Shown piece by piece: positions 1-11,800 of a stretch of 64,000 nucleotides of DNA. Numbering within the stretch: the first letter of the stretch is position 1; each line of letters starts with the position of its first letter. A program made the position numbers and the translations under genes. The DNA comes from Todiramphus chloris collaris (Eukaryota > Chordata > Aves > Coraciiformes > Alcedinidae), in NCBI GenBank assembly GCA_025345505.1, contig JANVCC010000261.1, positions 1,537,486 through 1,601,485 of the forward strand, written 5' to 3'. Under the pieces are notes generated by a model. That model saw nothing but the letters and a program-made list of their open reading frames with translations. It did not search any database and was not told the DNA's origin.

Positions 1-163
1 GGCTGCCCAGAGAGGTGGTGGAAGCCCCATCCTTGGAAGTGTTTAAGCCCAGGCTGGCTGGGGCTGTGAGCAACCTGCTCTAGTGGGAGGTGTCCCTGCC
101 CATGGCAGGGGGGTTGGCACTGGATGATCCCCTCCAACCCCGACAGTTCTATGGTTCTATGAT
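1..163 (+). mobile_element. CR1 LINE 3' end (cut by window start)
   Basis: Shows the CR1 3' signature: ggctgcccagagaggtggtg, then ccatggcaggggggttgg, then ggttctatgat at the end. Almost identical over its first ~120 bases to the copy at 42595-42823. Sense orientation. Confidence 0.9.
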
Positions 164-1645
164 CTAACATATCTGTGATTTTCCTGGTATCAGTGCTGCA
201 CTACTAGTAAAGAATATTAAGCCACTGACATATGTTTGCTTTATCTATTATAATTCTGAAGTAAAGTGCCTGAGCATACACTCCTCGATTCACTTCAGTC
301 CCTTGGGATGCTCATTTCTATTCGGAAACACATAGACCACTGCTTCTGAACAGGACCTTGATTCTCCCATATTTGCATTCCCCTATAAAATTGCCCTTTT
401 CTCTCCTTTGTCTCCTCAGATGTTAGCAAAGTGTTAAACTAATAACTTCTAAATATTGCCATGCTCTTCATTTCTCTGCCCTGCTTCTTCATACTGCATT
501 CAAACGACTGCCAAGGATCACCTTCCCTTCCCTTGGTCATGGAAATTAGAAAGCCATCAAGCGACGTGAAGTGCTGGTGTCATTTTTCAATAGCTTGTTC
601 TCATTTCATATTTCATCATTGAAGTCATACATCTTTATTACATTTATACCTTGCGTGGCACAGATCCAAGCAGCATTTGATGTTTTGTCGTCGCTTTGTT
701 TTTTGAAGCAAGAGTTTGCTGGGACAAACTAATCTGTAGGGCAAAATTCAACAAGCCTGTTTTCAGTTTGTCTCCCAACTCTATATTCTGATCAGCTCTC
801 TCTTTCTCCACATCAGACATTAAAGCCTCTGATCATCAGCACAGCATGTTCTAGCAGGTTTCTTGTGCGTGACATTCAGTGCTTGGCCAGACTCTTTCGT
901 TTCACCATTTCTTGGCTGATGTTGCTTGTGCACAAGCTGTAATAATAGTTTTATTTAATTGATACCTCACAGCCCAGCTGAAATGTGTCCAGTGCTAGCT
1001 GAATTGCACAGCAGCAGAACTGCACGGCTGTTAGAATTTCGGAACAATTTCCTTCATTCTCTTACACACAATATTCTTTGTGACTTGTCTCCTTTTGGCA
1101 GCAGTGCTCACTACCAACCCCATTTAACTTCCTGATGGCTTAATGTGCAAGTGCCAAAGGAAATGCCATGGCTAGGCAGTTTGTTCCAGGCTGTTCCTTG
1201 CTGCTGCTGAAGTTCAGGTCCAATTTAATCACTGTAACCTCTCCCGGTTGCAAGCTGTTGTTGAGTCTTGACAGCAGCAGCCTATACTCTTAAGTGCATC
1301 CTCTTCCTTCTGAGTAAAGGGCATGCACAGCCATTTTCATTTCCAAGAGGTGATGTGAGCTTGGCAGCAGGACAAAGCCTGTAAAAGGGACTTGGGCATC
1401 AAGACAAGGAGATTTCCTGTCCTTAATATTTGGAAATTCTAGAAATTAGGATCCCGAGATGTTACAATCCCATGTGCACTTGGAGAATGTTAAGCTTGTT
1501 CTAACAAGCTTTGCAAAACAAGCAAAACAAACCAGCACACTGGACAAGCAGTCACTTGTGCCAGCTTGTTGGGAAGTCTGAGGGCAATGTTTGTTATACA
1601 CCACCTGTACCTGTGCTCCAAGCTCTGTGGCTTAGGTTACGTAGG
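164..1645. other. LAMA3 intron, no feature seen
   Basis: Unique-looking, AT-rich sequence. I searched for the preceding EGF-like exons and found none with cysteine spacing and splice sites, so the upstream exon is outside the window. Confidence 0.6.
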
Positions 1646-2160
1646 ATCATAGAACAGTTCTCTCTGGAAGACACCTTCAAGATCATCATGTCCAACCTCA
1701 CTCCCAGCCCTATCAAAACCACTAAACCCTGTCCCTAAGCACAACATCTGCCCAGCTCTTAAACACCTCCCTGGATGGGGACTCCACCAGCTCCCTGGGC
1801 AGCCCATTCCAGTGCCTGACAACCCTTTCTGGAAAGAAATGCTTCCTGATGTCCAGCCTGAACCTCCCCTGGGTCAGCTCCAGGCCATTGCCTCTTGTTC
1901 TGTCCCTTGTCCCCAGGGAGCACAGCCCAACTCCCCCCTCGCTACACCTTCCCTTCAGGGAGCTGCAGGGGGCAAGAAGGTCTCCCCTCAGCCTTCTTTT
2001 CTCAAGGCTGAACAGCCCAGATCCCTCAGCCTCTCCTCATCAGACACATGCTCCAAACCCTTTACCAGCTCTGTAGCCACCTCTGGACCCTCTGCAGCAC
2101 CTCAACGTCCTTCCTGTAGAGAGGAGCCCAAAACTGGACACAGGGCCTCTTTCCATGGGC
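1646..2160 (-). mobile_element. CR1 LINE fragment, antisense
   Basis: Begins with the reverse of the CR1 tail (tcatagaacag) and runs to ttttgggctcctctc read in reverse. About 95% similar to the inverted copy at 58718-59435. Lies in a LAMA3 intron. Confidence 0.9.
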
Positions 2161-2644
2161 ATGATTTGGATTTCTCTCAAGGTTGATTAATCCCTTACTC
2201 TTGCAAGCTGTGGCGGGTGTGAAGGAAGGCCATAAGTGTTTCTCAGTGGGTAAGGCATCCTTTGGGGAATCAGAATCTGTGTTTTGAAGGTGGATGCTAA
2301 AGTAAGATCAAGGGATTTGAACCTCCATCGTGAGTAAAACACTGTAACGAGATCGTCTTGGCTCCAGCCCCAGTGGGGTTATTCTAGGCACCTTCTCTCG
2401 GGACGTTCAGCACGCTTGATGTGTGAGAGCCTCCTGCTGCTACCCAAGGAGCAGGTACTGGGGGCAGGGGTTGCAGTCAGTCTCCTTTGAGGGATAAAAA
2501 AGTTGGTCTCAGCAAAGCTGAAGTGGGAGCTGAATGTTTTGGCACGCTGAAGCCTTCTGGGCATTTCAGCTCATTCACAGCGGGTATGGGTTTAGGAAAG
2601 GGCAGCACCCTGATGTAAAAACTGCTGGCTGTGAAAAGTGAGGG
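2161..2644. other. LAMA3 intron, no feature seen
   Basis: Intronic sequence between a CR1 copy and the 46-bp duplication; nothing recognisable. Confidence 0.6.
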
Positions 2645-2736
2645 CAAAATGCAATGGTGGTACTTCCCCAAGGAAACTGCTTCCTGATGCCAAAATGCAA
2701 TGGTGGTACTTCCCCAAGGAAACCGCTTCCTGATGC
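2645..2736 (+). repeat. 46-bp tandem duplication
   Basis: Two head-to-tail copies (2645-2690 and 2691-2736) differ at one base (actgc versus accgc). Ends 17 bases before the acceptor of LAMA3 window exon 1. Confidence 0.9.
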
Positions 2737-2753
2737 CAGTCTTGTCTTTTCAG

Positions 2754-2804
2754 AATGTTTCAATAATGAACCCAAAGATGTGGATCCCAACGAAGATTGT
2801 GACT
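2754..2804 (+). CDS. LAMA3: LAMA3 window exon 1 (end of EGF-like module)
   Basis: Acceptor tcttttcag, donor gtaagt. Reads [16 protein letters not shown] (residues 1-16); the first two bases finish a codon begun upstream. This matches the last laminin EGF-like module just before the coiled coil (human CINQEPKDSSPAEECD). A 46-bp tandem duplication ends 17 bases before the acceptor. Confidence 0.9.
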
Positions 2805-5800
2805 GTAAGTAATAAAAGCACAATTACACTTAGATTGTCTTCTGCTGGCTTTGGATGCATACTGGTGACTCTTTCAAGGGTGGCAGAGTTTAAAAAGGAC
2901 TGGAGGTGTCCTGTAATGAATCTTTTAAAAGCAAACATTTGACAAAACACTTGGTAAGATGATTACAGAGGTGGTGAGCGAGCCAGATGTAATGAGGCCA
3001 CCTCCTTCTATCTGGCTTTGGTCACTCTCCTTAATACTGAGGGCTTTGTTCCTGCCTTGCGCTCTTCAGGAGGCACCGGGTGACAAGCATCAAAGGGCTT
3101 CCATTGCTTTGTAGGCAGTGAGATGTTCTCTGCACCAAATATCAATGCTATGTGTTGTTTTCCTTTGCCCGTGCTCCCTGCAGCTTGCGATAGCTGTGTA
3201 CTTACGCTGCTGAAGGATCTGAGGACAATAGGTGACGAGCTGCAGCTCATTAAGTCCCAGCTGCAGAGCGTCCACACCAGTGCCCACACACTGGAGCAGA
3301 TGAGGCGTCTGGAAACACGCGTCAAGGACTTAAAGGTAGGCCCACAGAAACTGAAAAGTGGGGGTTGGACGAAGCGGGGAAGAGCAGAACCTAGGAACTT
3401 AACTCAGTCTTCCTGTTGGCTTGTAAGGAACCATGCAGCAACTTTTGATTCCAAACACCAGATGCTGGGTTTCACCTCTTAGAAGACAGCTGTTGGTTCC
3501 ATGTCGTGCTCTGAAGGAGAATCAGTATAGCTGCTTTTTCTGAGGTCTGCTCACTTTGAAAGCTGTATCTCTGAGATTTCCCTATACCTCTGTCTTTTCT
3601 GAGCACTTTGTGTCTCTGCATTACCAAAAAAAACCCCATCATTCCAATTGCCAATGCCAAAATTCATCCAAAATTTTTTTTTTTGGTTGGAATATCAGTT
3701 GCTGTACTCACAGTTTAAAAAGACCAGGTTCTGTGCAGCAATTGGGCAGCCTCATGTTAGGAATGCTGCTTTTATTTACCTTGGGTAAAGACCTAACCCA
3801 GTGAATTTTTACTTTCTGTCTCCTGTGTACAGGTGATTTATTTGCTTTTATTTTTTTTTCCAGGTCTTACTGAACAACTACCGCTCTGTTGTTCGTAATC
3901 AGGGTTCAAAGGTGGAAGAGCTGGAGACAGAATTCATTAACCTAAATCACAATATAAATGCTCTCCAGGAAAAGGTGACTTACCCAATCAATTCAAAAAT
4001 ACCCATCTCTTGGCTGCATATTAGCATGCTGTATCCAGGTATTTTTCATCTGACTAGTTTTTTCCCTTGCTAGGCTGAAATGAACTACAAAGCAGCCGAG
4101 ATGCTATTTAATAATTTTGGCCAAACTCAACAGAAAGGAAAGGATTTGGTTTCACGAATACAAATAGTTGTCAACAATATACAAGGTAAAAATTCTCTGC
4201 AACGTTTTGTTTTATGGGGTCTTTTCAGTTTATTTACCAGATTTTTCAGTTACCAGTCTTTTCAGTTTGTTTACTTTTCAGTTTATTCACTCTTCCCATT
4301 AGAAATCTAACATGTAATGTTAGTTTAGGAGCCTACCTTCCCTATGGAGTGAATAGGGACAGAGAAGCTTTACCACAGGGATATAGAGAAGCTTAAAATT
4401 ACTCCTGTGAACTTGGTCATTTGGGACAAATTTCAAGCCCAAAGGTGTCTTACTGGTTCTGGTCGTGTGGCACAGGATACTTCTCAGCTTCATGCACTTA
4501 ACACAAAATGGCTCTGCGTGATGAAGGGGTCCGGGGATAGACATGTCATCTTCAGAAGAGAGACCAGCCCTGTCATTTCTGTCTTTTCCATAGGCTTAAG
4601 TGACTCCTTTCTTTGACAATACTTTTTTTTTCCAGTGCTCTTGGAACAAATAGCTGGTACAAATGCAGAAGGTAACGACTTGCCCTTTGGAGATGCTGCT
4701 AAAGAACTGGCTGAAGCTCAACGAATGATCACGGAGATGAGGAAGCGCAACTTTGGCCAACTTCTAGCAGAGGCAGAGAAGGAGCGAACAGAAGCGCAGC
4801 TGCGTAAGGGCTTGTTCTCTCAGCTTCTGACTCTCTAGAAAGATCAAGCTGAAATCTGAAGCATTATTGATTGTTGGGGAAGGAATGAAGGGAGAGGCAT
4901 TTTGCAATGCATCCCTGGGATCTGTAGCAGTCCTTAGTCATGGAATCATAGAATGTCTTGAGTTGGAAGGGACCTTAAAGTTCCTCTCATTCCAACCCCC
5001 CTGCCATGGGCAGGGACACCTCACACCAGACCAGGTTGCTCAGAGCCCCAGCCAACCTGGGCTTAAACACTTCCAGGGATGAGGCATCCACAACTCTGGC
5101 AACCTGTTCCAGTGTCTCACCACCCTCAGAGTAAAGAGCTTCTTCCTAATGTCCAGTCTAAATCTCCCCTGCTCTAGTTTAAAGCCATTGCCCTTTGTCC
5201 TGTCACCACATGCCCTTATAACAAGTCCCTCTCCAGCTTTCCCGTAGGCCCCCTTCAGGTACTGGTACCAGGAAAGTGGTAGTTCTGGAGGGAATTTAAA
5301 GACATCCTCAGTTTTTATGGAAGAAACTGAGTTGAGCTGGGGAAGAAACCTAGTAGATCCTTCTTTAATAATGAGATGATTAACAAGACTTTAATGGTTG
5401 GACTTGATGATCTTAAAGGTCTTTTCCAACCTGGATGACTCTATGAATCTCAGTATAGTAAAGATGTATCTAATCATAATATGCTTATGTAGCACTTCAG
5501 GGTATTGTAATATATAGACTATGCATTGCAGCTATTTTAGAGGAATTACACATGTAATTCAATCACAAATTTTAAGAAGCTGCTAGTGTAGTCCAAGGGC
5601 CAAATTGTACAAGGATAAAGGAGTTCAGAGTTGTATTCCCTTTTGTATTCTCTGCATGTGTTTGACTGGGATACTCAGCAACCTGATTCCAGACACTGGG
5701 GACAGCAGGAACAGCAAAGTCACAGGCTTACCTCATAACCAAGGACATAGTTGAGAAATGTGAAAGACCTTACAAGTGATAGTGATTTCCCCTCGTTTTG

Positions 5801-8800
5801 GACTTTGATACCAACCTCCGAGTAACTCTTCTGTACCCTATCTTGTAGAAGTGAAATGGGTACTCTTAAGAGTGTGATTCATTTGACTTCTTTTATGTTT
5901 CTACCTTCTCTGAGATGAAATGTGCCCATGTCTCTCATTGATTACAGAGGAAGCTTTGATGACTAGCTCAAATGTAGATGTCTACACCGTAGATGAAATT
6001 GTTGCTGAAATTGTGTTATAGTTCTATATAAAGAAAAAAACCCAATCCATTATTTGCAGAGCATCCTTACCTAATTTAGAAATAGCCAAATAAATGCTTA
6101 TCTGTGCTCTGCAGCAGCAAACTCGGGAGCACCTCTGCTCTAGCAATGCTGAAATGAGCACTGCCAAGGATGCTCAGCATTTCACACAACCACAGCTTTC
6201 TAATCCCAAAATGTCAAGCCCTTTTGACAGAAGTTCTGGTTCCCTTCTCTGAACAAAACTTTCTCTTTCTGGTCTTGCAGTACTGGCACGTATTAAGAAC
6301 CAAGTACAGAAGTACCACCAAGAAAATCACGGGCTTATTAAAATTGTGAGGGACTCGCTGAACGAGTACGAATCCAAAATCACTGACCTTCGTGAAGCTC
6401 TGAATGAGGCAACGGGACAAATCAAGCAGGCTGAAAACTTAAACAGAGATAATGGAGTTCTGTTGGAAGATGTGAAGGTAATGTCAGGGTTCAGGAGAAG
6501 AAAGTTAAACTGCAGGACCTAAGTGCTTTTGATTGCTGCTTTTGACCTTGCAAAGCCAAGTACCACTAATTCTTATGACTTCTTCTCCAAGGTCTCTTTC
6601 CATCGTTTGATGTGTGTAGGGACAGGTATAAACGTAGTCTCCTCCCACTTGGGGCTTCTCTCTGTGACCAGAACAGTGTGACCAAGGCTTAGATCTGCTG
6701 AGAGGAGGGAAGGAGACTGTCTGCCTGGCCCTTCAGCTGCTGCTTGTTTTGTGATCTCAATCAATCCCTGCTGCTGATGTACTTTTCGTAGTCAGTTCCT
6801 TAAAGTATTTTGGCTTGAACAGCCACGAAAGATGCGAGCAGTAATGTGTGCAAGAAATAAGGGTGTGCTGCAGGACCCACTCTTTTAAATTAATTGTATT
6901 TTGTTGGAAATATGTCACTGTTTTAGCACACTCGAGTCCATCCAGCTTGCTAGCACTGCTTGACCAAAAGAATTTCTACGTTCAGCTGTCCCTTTGAATA
7001 GTTGATTGTTTCTGTGTGTGCATGGGCTGCACAATACGCGTGCCACACAGGTATGCACTGTTGTGTTAAAGGCTGGACGTGTCTGTACAAGCCATCAGTC
7101 AGCTGGTACACTTCTCCAGCAGAGAGCCATTTGATGGCTTGCAGTGATAGAAACCCAGGTTAAGGGAGCTAAGGCATCCCAACCCACACCAGCCCTTGTC
7201 TGGCTGGGTCTGTGCTGTGCCCTTACCCTGCGGATCGTCACAGGGCTGCTCGAGGCCAAGAAGTTTCATATCCCTCAGCATTCAAGAGGAAGGGGTTTCA
7301 CACCCCCTTTCTTGTAAGATCCCCAGCTGAAGGGATAGTGTAATCATTTTATTTCTGCCTTCGAGAGAATGGAAGAAATCAGGATAGTCACTAGGGAGCT
7401 GTTTTAAAGTTTCCAGGTTTGAGAGATTAGACACTTGGATGGTGCCTCCTGACAGTTCATCTCAGCTGATCTTTTACTTGGAGTCTTGGTAACTGAGCTA
7501 CTGCAGCCTGCTGCCCAATTGTGTGTGATCCTGCTGCAGGCTTCTGGGTTTTCTCACTCTTATAATCAACAGGATGGCATTAATCCCTGAAGAGTACAGG
7601 CACCTGACTAATACAGCAGCAGCACCTTTGCTAAATCCTACTGCACACTAGATCAGGTAGATCTGGTTTTTAATGCCTCCCATTTTTAACCCAATCATGT
7701 GTTATTCAACCTTTCCTTCTTCCTCAGAAACGGATTGAGGAGACAAGTGCACAACAGAAGGGGATCTTGGTTATTCTGAGCTCTGCCCGATCTTCCCTAA
7801 CTCAAGCTAACAGTGTCCTGGGATTATTGCAGAAGAGTAAAGAGGTACAGTTCACCTTCTTGAGTTAGGGTCAAAACCCCCAATATCTTGCTGTTACTGT
7901 AGCAGATAGCACAGCTCAGTGCAAACCAGGAAGGATCTCACAGCCCTTCCCGGGTGCAAGAAGAGCCTGCCTACATAGGTTTCCATAAGAGAAGCTTCTG
8001 GGGGCTTGTGATGTGTCTGAGAAAGATACTGAGCTGCAGATATCTGAATCTGGGGAAATTCCTGTGAGAAATAACATACGTGATCGTGTTGCTCTTGTCT
8101 GTCTGTCTTTCTGTCGGCTGAGGTGGGATGCTGGGCTGTAGAAGGGTCTGTGGTCTGACTCAGTTTTTACACGGTGGGTCTAGAAGTGCAATGTACTGAT
8201 TAGCAGTTGTTTCCAGTAACATGCAGATGAAGTTGGAAGGGAATGTTTTTCCCCTCAGTCTCCTCAGGTGCAAGGTGTATGTAATACTGAAGGAGACCAG
8301 ACCAGAATCAAACATGTATGATATCAAATAAAATTTTATCTTTATAAACCCCTAGGAATATGAAAGTCTGGCTGCTCAGCTGGATGGAGCAAGGAAAGAT
8401 ATGAATGAAAAGCTGACAAATCACTCCTTATCAGCAAGCAAAGAGCCGTTGGTGGTGAGGGCTGAGGAACATGCCAAATCTCTGCAAGACTTGGCAAAAC
8501 AACTGGAAGAGTATGTTGCCATTCCTGTAAACGAGCAAGTGGTTGCAATGCACTGTCTGTAACTTCACTTTGTTTGCAAAGACAGAAAGAAGTTTGGGTT
8601 GTCTTTCTCTGCTTCTTTGTGATGTACAGATGGTTTCTTTTCTTTTTTTTTTGTCACACGAACCAGGTCTTCCTGTATTTTTCCTGATTATGTTTTTCCC
8701 CAGAAGTGGGGACTCTCATAATACAGTTTCATATTACTGCACTAACACTTCCTTAACTTCTTACTGCTGAGAAAAAATCTACATGTATTGAGTGGGGAGA

Positions 8801-11800
8801 TGCTTAGAACATCTTTTTTGTGGTGTACTATACTTTTCTCCTGCACGTGTGCTCAGGGATTCCTTCATGATGTCAATGAATTGGGGCAAATAATTGGAAG
8901 AACTGCTAACTTGGCAGCCTTCAGACTCACCCGCTCAGCATTAGCGAGGAAAAAAACTTCCTGTAGTTTTCTCATCCTTCAGGGAATCTTCTAGAAAGGC
9001 AGAAATAGGATAAACTGGATTTGCATCAAGTGTTTTTCTCTCCGTTGCTTGCACTTCACCTTGGAATTCTGAGTGAGGTTTTGGAGGCCTTCTGTGGTAC
9101 ATCAGAACAAAATGCAAAAAGTGAGATCCTGGGTTTTATGGTTGGAGTTTTTTTCCCCTGTGCAAAGTGTTTGCATTTTGCCTTTACACCCACTGGAGAC
9201 TCTCAAATAGTTAAATTCCAAAATACCTAACTCAGCTGGAAAACTTGTGGTTAGAAAAACCTTTTTTTTTTTTTTTTTTTTTAATTGTTTTCAATGTGAT
9301 TTTTTTCAGTTAAGATGCTGTTCTCAAAAATACAAGGCAACTGATACTGGGCAGTTGGGGCAGTTGCATAGCTCACGGGGAGTGGGTGGAGGAGATTTTT
9401 GTCTGCTGTTTATGATTCCAAAGCTGCTGCACTGCTTCTCTGGGAAAACACAAGATGTCTTGTAGTTGCTGTCTGCTGCTCCTGAAGGATGCTGTAGAAG
9501 CCAGAGATGATCTGGAAGCTGCAGCTCTCTGAGCTCCTCTGAACTGTAGTGTATTGTTGGGGGCTGTGGTGGAGGTGGCTTCTTGACCTTGTGCCTTGGT
9601 GAATTGTCCCCGTGTAATCATTTAGATGCTGCTTTTAAGGCCCACAGTTGTGCTTTGCCACATGCCTGCACTTAGCCCCTCTTCTGAAGAATCTTTTCAT
9701 ATTGATCTGCTGATATTTTTGCAGAATTAAATTACAGACCTAACTGGAAAATGTTGTTTGTATTGGCATTACTTAGAAATTACCGAGTTCAGGTCTGCTC
9801 AGAATACCTCTCAAAGTCCACAGTCTCTGCAGGAGGCTCCACTTTCACCCTGTTTCCCACAGAATAAAGAACAGTGCCAGGAAGGACGAGTTGGTAGGCT
9901 GTGCTGTGGAAGCTTCTACTGCCTATGACAACATTATCAATGCCATCAAAGCAGCAGAGGAAGCAGCCAGCAAAGCTGGGAATGCAGCTGACTCAGCGTT
10001 ATCGGTAAGTACCTGTGAGGTCCCAAATGGTGTTCAACTTGTTACAGCAAGATACTTCTTTGAACCTTCAGAGAGGCACCAAAAAAGGACCTGCATACCC
10101 TGGCATGCCTTGATTGTCTGTGGTAATGAGATGAGCTGCTGTTCTGCCTGTTCATGAATTACTCTTGGTTCAGCACTAACCAGGCTGATGAGGCAGAATC
10201 TTGCTGAGTCCATACGAAAGTTCATTTCAGTGCAAAATAAAGATGCCAGTGTTAGGCAAGCCCAGAGATCACTGAGTGTAATCTCAGATATTCTCTCTCA
10301 CTTTGCACCAGTAATACCTGTGAGCTCTTCAGCAGAGAAGTATCGAAGAGCTGTGAGCTAGTCACTGCTTCTGAATGCTCCAGAACCTATCAGAGGTTTG
10401 CTAGTGACCAAGGTTGTATTATGCTGAAATTAATCTTGATAATTATTATTTAAGGTGGTGTTCTTCACATGAAATCTTTACCTTTCATATAGCTGTGTGT
10501 TTTGTTTTGTTGGTTTTTTCAGCTAGATTGGGCTCTATCTTCTACTCTTTATATTTTACTATAATTATTAAAGCAATCTTATGATACTGTGCTTCTATTA
10601 CCAGACTGTGAAGAGAGAAGACCTATCAGGAAAAGCTGCAAAGTTAAAAACAGAGAGCAGTGCACTCTTGAAGCAAGCACAGAAGACTGAAAGGACATTG
10701 CAAGGTACCAAGAAAGGAAGCGATAGCAGAAATGCCTACAACCTAGGGTAGATTAGGCTGTAGGGTAGATTAGGCTGTAGGGTAGATTAGGCTGTAGGGT
10801 AGCTTATATGATCCTGCCCTGGCAGGGGAGTTGAACTCGAAGATCTCCAAGGTCCCTTTCAACCCCTAACACTCTGTGATTCTGTGAAATGCTGCCGTGG
10901 CTTTCACTGAACCATGAATTTTCACAGTTCAGCAAAGCTCTGCAGCACATACTTATCCAGGAGAGGAAGGTTTCATTACAACAGGACATCTCGTGTTGGT
11001 TTTTTCCAAAAGCAAAAAAGCAAGGAAGTGAATTTCCTGCCTCTGCGGTGCCCTACACCTTTGCAGTACTCCTGTCCAGCAGATCCTTTTGCAGTGCAGA
11101 TGCTCAGTGGGAACAGGAGCTGTGTAAGGGTGCAGGCTGGTGCTGGCACACCACTGTCCAGCAGAGAGGTGGCAGTTCTGTTTAAAATCCATCCAGGGCG
11201 TTCACTGTTTTGCAGGTATTGGTCCAACTCTTGAAGACCTAAAGCAAAGACTTGATGTCGCGGATGGAAAGAAGAACACGCTGCAAATCGATCTTGTCAC
11301 TCTTCAAAACAACCTCCACGGGATAAACAGAGGTCAGTTGCGTCCTGATCACTTCTGGTTTGCCTTTTTCTTCTGTTAGTGTAGGAATCTTCACATGTGT
11401 TTGTTTGTGTGTGTTCCAGATGACATCAACAGCATCATCACCAGTGCAAAGAGCATGGTAAAAAGTGCCGAGGACGTCACGGTCAATGTGTTGGGTGAAC
11501 TGCTCCCCATTCAAGAAGATGTGGAAAAAATGAAGAGTACCTATGGAAGCACACAGGGTGCTGGCTTCAATCAGGCCCTGATGGAGGCAAACAATTCAGG
11601 TATTGCAGGTGCTGTCTGAGACCTGCCAAGTCACTGTTAGGGGAACACGGTCAGTTTGGTGGCAGAAATTTTAGTCACCCAGAAGTTAGGCACCTAACCT
11701 GAGCTACTGTTCTGAGCTTCCTCTGTTGCCAGGGGAGAGGGACAGAAGGTGATTCAGGCCATTCTGTGGTGTGTGTTTAAAGCTGATACCATGACTGGTC

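Noticed and set aside
1812-2186. 124-codon open frame rich in Ser/Pro
   Set aside because: Antisense reading of a CR1 3' region; the same peptide appears at the inverted copy near 59 kb.
1-2753. Further LAMA3 EGF-like exons upstream of 2754
   Set aside because: No stretch with the required cysteine spacing and flanking AG/GT sites was found.
10746-10796. Regular 17-bp repeat as CRISPR-like array
   Set aside because: No spacers between units, only three units, vertebrate intron; a minisatellite.
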